From Saksenaea vasiformis B4078 (taxonomy: Eukaryota > Mucoromycota > Mucoromycetes > Mucorales > Saksenaeaceae), in the NCBI GenBank assembly GCA_000697055.1, contig JNDT01001843.1, positions 1 through 64,000 of the forward strand: a DNA stretch of 64,000 nucleotides, read 5' to 3'. Made by a program: the position numbers and the translations under genes. Below are positions 1 to 11,304 of the stretch, in pieces. Position 1 is the first letter of the stretch, and the number at the start of each line of letters is the position of its first letter. Under the pieces are notes generated by a model. That model was given only the letters and a program-made list of their open reading frames with translations. It was not told the DNA's origin and made no database searches.

Positions 1-1099
1 TAAGGTAATTGAACTGCCTCTTCCGCTTCGACTCCATCAGATGCAGTATTGACGCTCGAAGCTGCGCATGTTTTAGATCCACATCTTCCACCTCTTTCCA
101 ACGGAAGCGTAGTAGCTTCTTTCTACGGACAAGAATAATATATTCAGGAAACATATAAGAAATGATGCAGAATCAATGAAATGGACGAAAACCAACAAAT
201 CAGGGGCTTGTAAACCATATTCTGTCTTCTTCACCTCGTCGGCAACACCCATATTACACGCGCATCCATTTTTTTTATTATTTTGCCAATTTCTGAATTA
301 CCCAGCGTACCTTGTTGTATTAAACGTGCCTTTCAAGATCTTTCTAACTTTTTTCCCAAAACGGACTCATACCACTTCAGTGCATTGATTGATGGATTCA
401 GATCGTTATGTGCTGTACGACCGCGGAAACTTCACGGACATAAAATTAATCGTTGGGATCCGCATTTGACTGCAATCCATACCTGGGCACCTAAATGGGC
501 GCGTGGGCTCAGCCCATTTTTCTTATGGGCTCGCATTTGGTCCAATGGTGTGCCTGCTCTGGGTGCTTGAAGCGCGCAGTTTTATTGAGCAAGTTATCCA
601 ACACCTGCAGAATATGAAAGGACTAAGAAGGCAAATCAAATGAACCGTTACAAAAAGAACATCCCAAAGGACCAAAGGGTGTGAGAAGAGACGGTTTCGA
701 TGTTATTTTATATGCAGAGATGGGAAGATGGCTATTGCAGTTGTTCAACCTTGACGGAACTAGTAAACTGATTGGCTGGGAACAGTACTACTTTTGCAAG
801 GATGATGTTGCGTTTTATGGATATTTAACAGTACTATTTATAAGAAACGTGTAATAATCCCCAATCACTGCAAAATAGTGGTTGTAACGTCGTATATGGA
901 ATCCAGCGGGATACAGCGACAGATCTATAATCAATGCCGGCCACAACAGGTTTCTGATGCATGAGTTTACCTGTACCAATCATCATATACACATGAAAAG
1001 TGGAATCAATGGACCCGTAGTTCTATCTCCAATCGTATCCCCATTGGAAAGACTACGATGCTTATCGAGGCCCGCTTGAAAGTACTAAAGCGAGGTTTC
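1..1099. other. Non-coding flank with no recognisable gene
   Basis: I see no supported gene here. Short open frames at 176-388 and 283-570 lack recognisable domains or splice context. The only structure is the repeat copy at 410-508, annotated separately, and a short TA-dinucleotide run ending near 1118. The stretch lies on the 3' side of the minus-strand XPG-Fanzor gene, so it may be the tail or flank of that mobile element; this is inference. Confidence 0.5.
410..508 (-). repeat. Diverged copy A of Fanzor-associated non-coding repeat
   Basis: This roughly 99 bp segment aligns with 1121-1219 in the same orientation, at about three quarters identity by eye. Shared blocks include the exact string TACCTGGGCACCT and matching parts such as CCGCG and TTCACGG. 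No reading frame is shared or conserved between the copies, which argues for a non-coding element. The other copy sits just 3' of a Fanzor-type gene. This copy has no recognisable protein beside it, so it could be a solo remnant or element end. Confidence 0.55.
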
Positions 1100-1120
1100 T
1101 TATATATATATATATATCAG

Positions 1121-1219
1121 GTGCACTACGAGCCGCGAAAATTTCACGGGTATAAAAATTAGTTGTCGGACTGCGAACTTGACATGTTGCATACCTGGGC
1201 ACCTACGGGCGCAGAGGCC
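1121..1219 (-). ncRNA. Candidate Fanzor guide RNA (omega/fRNA-like) region
   Basis: On the minus strand this lies about 20 bases beyond the stop codon of the XPG-Fanzor gene. TnpB omegaRNAs and Fanzor fRNAs are usually encoded at or just beyond the nuclease gene. A diverged second copy exists at 410-508. The minus-strand text has short pairable pieces, for example GGGCCTCTGCGCCC, and just 5' of it a self-complementary CTACCTTGACAAGTAG; the downstream edge runs into a TA repeat. That it is a guide RNA is inference from position and repetition. It could instead be a transposon end or a repeated 3' UTR. Confidence 0.4.
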
Positions 1220-1241
1220 CAATCTACTTGTCAAGGTAGAT

Positions 1242-4200
1242 TCATTCTTGCAATTTCCTTGAAGGCCGAACGAAGCAGGCCGGACGTTTTCCATGTTTCA
1301 ACATAGAAGCGGCAATAGAGGATATGTTGTGTGCAGCACTTCCATCTCTGTGAAAAACCCCTTTGCACTTGTCGCAAGTGAGAACTCGGATAACTTCAGT
1401 TTCTCCATTATCCGCTGCCTTTTTACCTCGGTTGGCTACCCTCTTGAGGTACTTCACAAAAGATACTTTCCCACTTTGTATGCATCGGCAGCATATCTTT
1501 GACGTGCAGTACTCATCGACGCGGCATACCTGGTGTTGTTGGTCGCAAGCTTTGATATGCCGTCGTAGTCTGTTCGTCAGTCTGGTATTCATAGCGGATA
1601 GAGCCCCTGGTCGATGGCTGGTGGAAGTACCGTCTATACCGAGCGCAAACAAAATAGGTTTTCCCTGATCGCTGGTCGCATCTTGTTTTGTAGATTCGAT
1701 AATAACATGACAGGCTTTGTCGAGACTTGAGCATATGGATAGGGAGGTATCCCAGGATTTGCGCATGACAGACTTATTGCTGTAAAAGTTCCGTAAACGT
1801 AGCCCACGGCCTCCTTCCTGCCAAGCTCTGACATAGAGTAATAGCTTGTCTATGTTTGACACCTGAGAACCGCCGCCCAAAGTTGCTTCATCTTCGTCAA
1901 TGCCGTGTTTCGCTTCGCGATCCTGAAGCCACAGTCCATTCATCGTGCTTCATCCGTACAGCTCATTTCTCTTCAATGTAAGCTGCACTCCTTGTTTATC
2001 CGGCGCGGATGGCAAGAAAAACGATGCTGCGGCATATGTCTCTACAAAATCGAGGCCTACAACACCATCAAAGCCGGGAAGTATATCTGTTGCTTCTGTT
2101 TCCTTGCTCTGTCGTATTCTTTGACCGAGTGTTCGAACTTCTGGCAGGAATGGTGGCTTCTGGTGGAAGGATGGAGTACACCAGTCGGTGTATAACGTAA
2201 AAAGCCGTACACTGTCCGTTCGGAACATTGGTTTGGATGTATACCTTGGAAGCTTTGTACCGGGGGTACACTTGCGCAATTTCCTTGCGTAATCCCTTTT
2301 AGTCCTCTTCACGACATTATGCTGTCTTCCATCGATCGATGCCTTGACTGTGGGGTGAAACAGGAATGTAAAACTGTCTCCTCGCTTTCGGGCTGTCGCT
2401 TGCTGAGATTGATAGTTTTGCCACGAGCGTTTTAATCCGCCTTCTGTAACGGATAATGGTGAGGTTTCGTTGATCTTCGGACTGGTAATAACGCTTACCT
2501 CCGAGCCTCTGTCCAGTATAGAGATGCTGAATGTTTGTAAGCATTCGTATAACGTGTAGGTTGGTGAATGGTATGCAAACGTTACGACTAGGAGCAGTCG
2601 GGCATAGATGGTATGATATATCGTCTGGGCACTTTTCAAGGAACATTGCAAGTAAAGGTAAAAGCAAATAACCCTTCGTTTGCTTGTCTTCTTCACTTTC
2701 TTCATCGTGTTCTTCCTCTTCAATATATTGTACCTTCCTTTTCCCTTTCGATGAAGTCGGAATCTGTTCTTTTTCGCCCTTTCTTGGAAGTGGACGTGAC
2801 ACGGCTAAACAGTCGAACAGATCAACGGTATCATTGTGAGTACTGGACTTGTACAAAACATCTTCCAAGGAACTTCTCTGTTCACAAATAAATTCTTCTA
2901 TGTCAGATTTGACATGATCGCTGGCGTTATCAATCAGCAGCTGCACATCGTTGCACTATTCAACGTTGACAATGGATTCCTGTGTTTTGCTGATGTCGAG
3001 AGGTATATACCAGATCCTGGCAAAAATGTACTCTGCAAAGGCCTTGTGTCCTGGTCAGCCGTCCGGCACCGTTGCCTTGCGTCGAAGCTTGGCAGAGACA
3101 TCGTCTACGGACATACTCTTTCCTTCTGCAGCGACTTTCTGTACCATCTTTTTTATCTCCGTCACAAACTTGGTAATTGATCTGCGCGTCGCAGGATCAA
3201 GCTTCCGAACAGCTTGCTCAACTCCTGTCAGAGACGGACATACGTTGGATTTGTTGCCTGTTGCTTCATCCAGCAGGTATTGAGGGAAGTTATCGTCTCT
3301 CGGCCACTTTTGCGGCCTTTGCGCCTTGTGCTTTAACCGAACACCGATATAGTCTACTGAGTTCTTTATAAAGTTCGAAAGGACGCATTGTCGAAAAGCA
3401 ATAACGAGTTCTTCAGCCATCTGGGCAACAACAGCGGTACGGTACTGGTATGAAGGTAGCCGTGGAACTTCGCTCCATTTGTTTCTGTAACCAAGAAACC
3501 ATACTTTCCGTGCGTATAGCAAAGTATTCTTGAGCTCCGGCGCGTCGCCCATGAGCGAGACCAATGAGGTTACACTGCTGTCTTCGGGGTGGGCAATGTA
3601 AGTGTTCGGGTTTTGAACAATACCATTCGCCGGCAAGTAAGCATCTTCAACAGCTGGCGAGTGCATGATATATGGTAGCCTGTTTGGTTTCGCCCCTGAA
3701 TATCTCATGGCCATGAGAATGATCCATTGCCAAGTATTGCTGGCATTATCCCGTTGCCCTTCACCTCCTTTCATGTCAGATTGAAAGAAAGCGCGAAATA
3801 CCTTCTCTCTGCATTCGATGTTTAACGTCATGGCCGCGCGCAGAGCAATGTTCGCCATTTGTAGAGCGATTTGTCGTACCAATGACATGTCAGCTACTTC
3901 TTTTTGGATAACGTCGCAAATGATATTGGTCTGAAGCACTGCGATATGTTGATCAGAGGGGAATCGCTGGCTAGCAGCTGATAGGACAGACGAGTACAAT
4001 CCCGAAGTTAAGATTATCGTCGCTCTCGACATCTCGTGCAAACTGATATCTTCTCCACTGGAAGCGTCCTCGTACGAAATTCGCTTTGGGTCCTCTTTCT
4101 GCTTGCTCGATCCAGCTTTGGCACTGGAGGCTTTTCTGCGCTTGTTACGCTTTTTTCCTGCCGAGGGCGTTTTCTTCGGTGGCCGGTAAACTCGAAGCGG

Positions 4201-5679
4201 GCCTGTTTCCTCTTCGACGGTGTGGGATTTAGCTATATGACGAGCTTCGACGAAGGTGTAGCGACTACTTGCTTGTTGGTTTGAAGCAGGAGCTGTGACT
4301 CTTTGTACAGGACTTTCTTCGCTGTTGACCTTTTTCAGGATGTCTACATCAACTACACGCATACACGGATAGCCAAATCGGATCTTTGCGCCGGTACCAG
4401 TAAGACTGATAACAGGGGCGCAGAATTGGTGCCACGCGATTCTGAATCGATCCGCTTCCATCTCTGAGATTCTGTCGAGGCAGTCGATCACCTTCAGATA
4501 ACGGTTATTTACCATTTAACTATTTTTCTTTCTTATCTTTACATTATTCACTATATCGTCTGCAAAGGTCAAATCCGCACCGGTATTGATGACAGCCTTC
4601 TTAATCGTTGCAAAGAATTTATTCTTTATATTGCGGGCGTAATCGTTTCCAGAATTGCACCAATAGCTATCAGACGTCTTTCGGCCTAACTGATGTCAGA
4701 TTTTGAGCTAGGAAACTCCATATAAGTACCAGGATATAGTCGTTTTCGTCGGTTTTTCTCAAATCAAGCTTATCAAGCAGCAATGCCTTCGTTGTCACAC
4801 GACCCGGAAAGTTATTTTTGCCGTAATCAATGCGTAGCACCCTCTGTGAAAATAAGATAAAATAAGCATGCGTTCGTGGTTTACTCTTACTTACTATAGT
4901 TTCCAAAGCACCACCGTACATGAATAAATCACCGTCAGGCAAATATATTGCCGCTTTAAGCGCTGTTTGGTGAGCCAGTGCCGCAACGCAAGGATCGGCC
5001 TCGAATGGTGCACGAAAATACAGGTTACGTTGATTGGTCTGTGACGAGTACTTGTGAAATCCCAGGGAAGAGAGGTGCTACATATAGCATGAGCATCCAG
5101 TAACTGTTACTTATTGGACGTACCTGCTCTATGGAATCTTTGATTTCAACGGAAAATCGGACCCATGCTCGCGCTTGCTTTTCGAACCTTTTCTGGTGTT
5201 TTTCCTTATTCAACCCTTTCATTGCTGCGACTCGAGCAGCATTGAACGCAGCTTTTGATTTCTGTTTTCGAATTTTATTCGTAGGCTGTTTGGCAGGTAG
5301 TTGATCACCATCGATGACAAGACAGATTCGGCGATTAGGGAACCTGTGGCTGCGCAGCAAATCGACACGGTCTCTCATAGCTTGTACAAATTCAAATACG
5401 CGCTCCTGTTCATTACAGGTTGGCAATGACAGTGATACGCCTGTGCAAAATGCATTAGAACTACGTGAGGCAAAGATGGTATTGCATACCTTCACGATGT
5501 TGTACCCGTAGTTTGAGCAGATCCTGGCTCACAGTTTCTTGTAGCAATGTAAAGAACACAGCACATACATCGACAAAAAAAATCTCGACACTGTGGTCGT
5601 CCAGATAGCTTACGACAGAAGTCGTTTCGTGATAGGCTCCTGCAGAATTTGCGAAGTGATGGAGGCCTTTGATACCCAT
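1242..5679 (-). pseudogene. XPG/FEN1-like nuclease fused to Fanzor/TnpB-like RuvC nuclease
   Basis: The start MGIKGL at 5679 is typical of XPG/FEN1 proteins. The XPG part keeps an early Asp (FFVDVC), IDGDQLPAK, EADPCVAALA, PDGDLFMYGG and GNDYARN. A roughly 470-residue helical, partly Lys-rich middle follows. The C-terminal part has RuvC-I-like VVGLDFVETY, VDEYCTSKICCRC, a second zinc pair LTCDKCK and RuvC-III HRDGSAAHN, and ends 'RP...' like other Fanzors. In-frame introns near 4500 and 2945-3068 would remove the TAA, TGA and TAG seen in genomic frame, and an intron near 2490-2550 fixes the frame change. One in-frame TGA (1950-1952) remains, hence the pseudogene call. A weak-donor 66-nt intron could also remove it. 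Length would be about 1,300 residues. Some donors are non-consensus, and the one-gene reading is inference. Confidence 0.6.
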
Positions 5680-6278
5680 GAAAAATAAAAAGAGAAAGAG
5701 AAGGGTGCGAAGCCAATGATTCTCATTTTTCATTCTTTTATTGTATTTTATTTTGTTGCTTGTTGATCTATCCAACTCCAATTACTTTGGTCTAATATTG
5801 TCATTACTCACCACAGGGATTTCCATGAACTAACGCCCTGTTGGTGGTCACTGTGAAACCGCTCTAAAACCACTATCATGGTCATGATCTGGAGCTGCGA
5901 AGATTTATCAAATTTTCTGTAGGACCTGATACGCTTTCGCAAAGAGAGATTAGGGACATAATATTTAGGACTTGGATGCAAAGTATTGGCAAATGTGCAA
6001 TATCGCTTACCTGCATGTCACATAGCCATAATGGAGCCCGCATCTAATGTCCGAAGGACAGGAGTAGGGGCAGGCTTTTTTTTTTACTATTATTTTGAAA
6101 CAGGTTCACTTCTTCCGATAGGAAAATAAGAAACCATCACTGGACCACATCAATGTCAAAAATGGAACATGGTCCTTATTCGAGACATTGTTACTCCTTC
6201 CGACCAGACGTGAAATCAAATAATGTTGTGGTGAATCCGAGAGCACAAACACCTCCACTGTTAATTCATAGTAGCTTT
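5680..6278. other. Gap upstream of the XPG-Fanzor gene
   Basis: This stretch probably contains the promoter and leader of the XPG-Fanzor gene. At roughly 6150-6260 on the minus strand there may be one further exon of the truncated transposase-like gene (reading ...VFVLSDSPQHYLISR...). I see no independent gene. Confidence 0.35.
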
Positions 6279-7189
6279 TCATATATATACATTCCTCATA
6301 TAGTCACTATTACTACTGGAAAGATTGCATTCAATTATAATTATATTTACCTTATAAAACCCATTGTTAGTCTGCTGTTCTATAAGTCTTCGCGAAGAAA
6401 TCAATTGGTCATCATGCAGCCGGTAAGTCTGCCTAAACGTATCGTGCCACCAGCGATAGACTTGTGCCGAAGTAATGTCATACTCGGGAAATTGGTCAAC
6501 AACATCTTGGTACAGCGACTGTGTATCTTGATGTTGTGCGTTCTCAGCAATATATGGACGAACTTCTGCTGGCATCACTCGTAATGATTGCGGCTCAGGA
6601 CGGGGGTGACACAGTGGATGATAAACCTCCAAGCGAATGCATTGGTGGTCATAGTCGATCAAACCACTGATCAGTCCCTTACAATCGTAAGTAGTGACAC
6701 GAGTATGAAACCGCCTGCGTTGATCCTCAGGGACATGGCTCTGTGCATCTCTATCTTGCGAGCAAGCAGCATAAAATAACACGCCACGCTTCAACTGCGG
6801 ATCAGTGATTTTTTTGACATAATAGTTATATCCATCACAAAGCTCCACAGCAGTAATGACCTTCCTCACAATGTCATTCTCAGTCAATTGAGCTAATTCG
6901 TCAGAAAGTCTGACAGCACCGCTGAAGCAAAACCGACTGTTATCAGTTTGCATATCTGTTGTTTCTTCTGGTAGAATGAAATGCTCAGCAGATCCTCCAA
7001 AAGAATCGACTGCACCAAAGGAACAGGATCCCTTGTTCCTGGATATCGATTTATGCAGTCTTGACACGTCTTGTACTGGCGCCTTCTTCCAACAAACTGG
7101 GTACTTGCCTTGTGCGTTTTACAGCACTTGCAATACACCATAGTGTTCTCTTCGCGCTGGTTGAGATTCGTAGCTAAATTTTCGGACAT
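6279..7189 (-). pseudogene. Truncated transposase-like protein, N-terminal part
   Basis: The protein opens at 7189 with a small Cys motif (CKCC...TCQDC), often seen at the start of fungal transposon proteins, then moves after an intron into a frame ending near 6342. The later part has a Cys-containing strand (YDCKGLISGLI), His residues in a CHPRPEP context and a stretch ending WWHDTF...DQLISS. This order resembles the N-terminal half of MULE-type or related fungal transposases. A donor follows 'NNGFYK', and I see only a short continuation near 6150-6260, so the catalytic domain is missing. It lies on the same strand, 600 bases upstream of the XPG-Fanzor gene. The family call is tentative. Confidence 0.4.
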
Positions 7190-7421
7190 GTTTGGTAGAA
7201 GAAAAAGCAGCTAAACACGGTGATAACGGAAAAACACAAAGAAATACGGGTGAGCGATTTTTCAACCGGATAATATTATGCCGCCGTAAATTTTCTGCAG
7301 TCCGTATGGCAAGTATATATATCGGATTAACCACGTGACTTTGAAGCGCTGTCTTTTTTTTTAAAAAAAAACGGGAGAAGTATCCCTCTTGCGTTACGTA
7401 AAAACATCTTCCGTTTGAACC

Positions 7422-9568
7422 ATGTCAATCACACCAGTGACGGAGGAAAACAGAGCCAAAGCTGAAAAGATTAAAGCGGAAGCAAATTCTTTGTTTGCAG
7501 GTAGTTCAGGCAGTATAACTTCATCGACGCTGGTCTGAACACCTGCCTAGGCAAACGTTTTCCGGAAGCCATTGAGAAGTATACAGAAGCCATCGAGATC
7601 AATCCCAATGTTGCTACTTATTATACCAATCGTGCCTTCTGCCATCTGAAACTAGAAGCTTATGGCTATGCGATCGCGTAAGTTGATGGTGTGCCTTTCT
7701 CGTCTCATCGTATATTTTAGTGATGCTGATAAGGCATTGACAATCGATCCGACACTGGCAAAGGTAGATAGTCTCAACAAGCATAAATCTTCATGTCTAA
7801 TGTGTTATGACATCTATTCTAGGCAAACTACCGCCGTGCATCAGCCAATATGGCATTGGGGAAGTTTAAGGAAGCTTTGAGAGATCTGAAAATGGCAAGT
7901 GTTGCGCGCAGCAATGCATTGATAATCCTTTGTTTCTTACGTAATTGGCATTGTAGGTTGTAAAACGTGCGCCAGGAGACAAGGATGCGAAAGCAAAACT
8001 AGATGAATGCGCAAAAATTGTGAAACGAATCGAATTCGAGAAAGCGATTGAGGTACAGTGAACTATCTCACGAAGAATTTATGTCCTGATTCCACAAATT
8101 AGCATGATGACCAGATACGAAGCGTAGCCGATTCATTGGATGTCGATACAATGAGTACGTGTAATCGTGCCTTTACAGTGACCTGACTTGGTTCCTGTAG
8201 CTGTGGAGCCTGCATATGACGGTCCTAGAATTAGTGAGGAAACAAAGGAGATTGACGAAGAATTCGTGAAACAAATGATCCAGAGATTCAAAGATCAAAA
8301 GAAAATTCACAAGAAATTTGCATTCATGGTAAGCTGTTCTATACTTGCAACGAATTTAGCGCTTGAACTACGTCATACAGATCATTTTGGCTATCCGTAA
8401 CATGATGCTGAAAGAACCTTCGTTGATTGATGTAAGCGTGCCAAGCGATGGTAAATTGACTGTATGCGGTGATGTACATGGTATGTACAACAGTAGGACC
8501 ACAGGTGTTTTTCTCACATATCATTCTAGGTCAATTCTACGATTTCATCAACATCTTCGACACCAACGGATATCCATCGCTAAAGCATGCTTATCTCTTT
8601 AACGGCGATTTTGTGGATCGTGGCAGCTTCTCAGTCGAAGTCATTCTCACTCTGTTCGCTTACAAATGGCTCTATCCTAAGCATCTTTATCTGGCTCGTG
8701 GTAATCATGAGACAGATAACATGAACAAGGTGTACGGTTTTGAGGGCGAGGTGAAAGCGAAGTTCAGTGAAATGATGTTCAAGGTTTGTGACAAGTCGAT
8801 CCTGCGTTTTAGCTGTAAAGTGAACACATGCATCTACAGCTGTTTTCAGAGACTTTCAATGCCTTGCCCTTGGCACATGTCATTGGACAGAAGATCCTGG
8901 TGGTTCATGGTGGACTTTTCTCGAGAGATGATGTGACGTTGGACGACATACGTAAAATCGATCGTCTTGCGCTTCGCCAGCCTGGAAATGAAGGTAGGCC
9001 ACCAGTCATAACAAAGCAGGTTTACTGACGTTTAATGGTCAGGTCTCATGTGTGAGTTGCTTTGGTCTGATCCTCAACCTCAGCCTGGTCGAGAACCAAG
9101 TAAACGTGGTGTTGGTATACAATTTGGCCCCGACGTGACAAAGAACTTCTTGGAAAGAAACAACTTGGGTATAATGCAACGAACTATGCCGATCGATGTA
9201 CTGATTCATTTTGTTTCTAGATATGTTGATTCGAAGTCATGAAGTGAAAGAGGAAGGATACGTTATTGAACACGATGGAAAATGCGTTACTGTATTCTCT
9301 GCACCAAATTATTGGTAAGTTCTTACGATCTCCTATTCATCTAAAATTCATTTCTCTCTTTCCAGTGACACTGTGGGTAATAAAGGTGCATGGATCAACA
9401 TTACACCTGATATGAAGCTCGATTATGTGACATTTGAGGCTGTGGTATGTTGAAATTTTAGGAGGAACCGGAAGGGATTATTGACAAGCCATGTTCTTTT
9501 CATAGCCGCATCCTAATGTTCGGCCGATGCAATATGCTAGTCAATTCAGTGGGTTACTGGGGATGTAA
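7422..9568 (+). CDS. PPT1: Serine/threonine protein phosphatase 5 (TPR + PP2A-like)
   Basis: Spliced exons begin [16 protein letters not shown] and encode TPR repeats ([21 protein letters not shown]), then a PPP-family catalytic domain. That domain has [14 protein letters not shown] (canonical GDxVDRG), RGNHE, HGGLFS and FSAPNYC. The end [18 protein letters not shown] is typical of PP5. Family members dephosphorylate Ser/Thr residues and work with Hsp90 through the TPR domain. Exon 1 is 7422-7500, followed by a 50-nt intron (7501-7550). At least ten short introns are present and no disruption was seen. It is divergent from the transposase-like gene, whose start lies 230 bases away, and convergent with the next gene. 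Confidence 0.93.
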
Positions 9569-9777
9569 GGGGGGAAGGGAGAAACTTAACACTTCCTCCC
9601 CGTGCATAGCGGCTTATCATGGCTAAGTTTAGATTTTTCGACATGGCAAACCTAGATGTACTTAATTTTTTTTTCTTTGTTCATTTGTAAAACAATCATG
9701 CAGTCAACGATCTTATGTATTAGCCACCGATGCGATTTGATGAGAAAAGTGTATCAATTGTTTGGTTTATTTTTTTA

Positions 9778-10797
9778 TTAATTACAGGGAGTGAGGTGAG
9801 GTGATGTGTGGGGAAATGGTACGAGATCCATTCGCAAACACTGCTGGTTGTCGCAGCAACAGCTCATTCTAGTATCCGATTTCTCATCGAGTTGGCTAAA
9901 CTCTTCTTCATCCAGAATAGATTCCATCGATAAGATTTGGATTGCTGCTTCACGTAAAGTCTGCATGCGCACCATTTTTGGATATTTCAAAGCGAGAAAC
10001 TTGCAGTTATCTCTTTTACGATTGCGTAACGACCAGCGCTTGATACCCTTTAGCCTTGAATGCGGGGCTTTCTTGGAGGAGGATGGCATTTGGGTAAAAA
10101 AAGTAATTCCAGAATCGCGTTTTGGACTTGGTAATGGTTCTGGCGTTGCGAACAGTAGGGAAGCTAAAGCCTGTTGCGTACCACACAGTGCGTAAGCCAA
10201 GTTGGCATTGCTGAGTCCACGGAGTCCATGATGTATCATACTGGCTTTATCCTGTTGGTACTGCGAAAAAGTTGGCGCCTTTGGCATTTTCCTTTTTTTC
10301 TTGCTTTTTGTTGCCGACCTCGGTAGCAGTTTGTGAAACCAGCGAGGAGATTTGATAACATGTTCTTGTATGATGTCTTCTTCGATTGCTTGGGTGTCTA
10401 AGGGTACCATCGCTTTGATTTCGGCCAGACGTCGGCGCTCTAGTTTTCGTTCTAGTTCAAGGACCGTGATCTGAGATTCCACAAATTCCTCGATGCATTG
10501 TCTCTTTGGATTTGAAGAATACTGAGGAAAATGTCAGCAAAGAAGCGGTAACATGCTGATCGCTATTTCAAAAGGAAACATTACTGCATTTGTATGTATC
10601 TGTAAGTTTTCTTCCGTCAGAGGAGCAGTGCACAATGATGTTAATTCGAACTCTGATATATGTGGACAGCATGAACTGAATTCTTCTTCTTCTTCTTCCG
10701 CTGCTAGGAAGTCCGAAAAGGTTGTTGATGATGAACTGGATTCTTCGGGATGCAAGACACGTAACGTATAGGGTGGATAAGAGTAGCTATGCTTCAT
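9778..10797 (-). CDS. Hypothetical protein, acidic start and basic middle
   Basis: Two exons join in phase. Exon 1 starts MKHSYSYPPYTLRVLHPEE and ends before a GTAATG donor near 10587. The acceptor TTTCCTCAG near 10537 leads into YSSNPKRQCIEEFVESQ. The N-terminal part has Ser and Glu runs (EEEEEE). The middle has a predicted helix with many charges (LELERKLERRRLAEIKAM) and a Lys-rich patch (KSKKKRKMPK). I recognise no domain. An open frame extends upstream to 10971, but that part is hydrophobic and out of character, so I chose the ATG at 10797. It could be a regulatory or nuclear protein from its composition, but no function can be assigned. Confidence 0.6.
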
Positions 10798-11304
10798 TGA
10801 AAAATAAGATAGAATAGAATAACGATAACGTAAAATAAAGTAAAGTACAAGAAAAATGATCGTTGCAGTTTTAGGAGAAGAACAGCTTTTTGATTTTCTA
10901 CAATGAGTGTACCTAATTTCAGATGATGTAAACACACCCCTTCCATCTCTTTCTGCGTTTGGTTTGTTCATTTTAGCTTCTAAGAAAGAAGGGCTAAATC
11001 GTGCGTGTGATGCACCACTTCCTGCAGTCTCCTACTTTCAGAACATGGTATTTTGCAAAGCATGGCAGCGTCAATATAACTTATGACAGGTCCGACATTG
11101 CGCATTGTCGATCTCTTATGTCGCATGTGATATACTCTCGTTTAGTATTTCAAAATTAAGGAAGACAATGAGTTGCGAGAAGGGGGGAGAGAAGATAAAT
11201 AACTTTCAATATCTCAATATTTGCACTGTCACTGGACAAAACATTAAAAAGACGGGGAATATACAGGTTAAAAGAATTACAGTAAATACATCAATGGTAC
11301 AAGT
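10798..11304. other. Intergenic stretch between two minus-strand genes
   Basis: This holds the likely promoter of the hypothetical gene at 9778-10797 and the 3' region of the STIMATE-like gene. No further gene or RNA is seen; the short plus frame at 11105-11404 has no supporting features. Confidence 0.5.

Noticed and set aside
2317..2723. Frameshift between two overlapping minus frames in the Fanzor-like gene
   Set aside because: A GTAAGC donor and TTACAG acceptor about 50 nt apart join the frames in phase, so an intron explains it.
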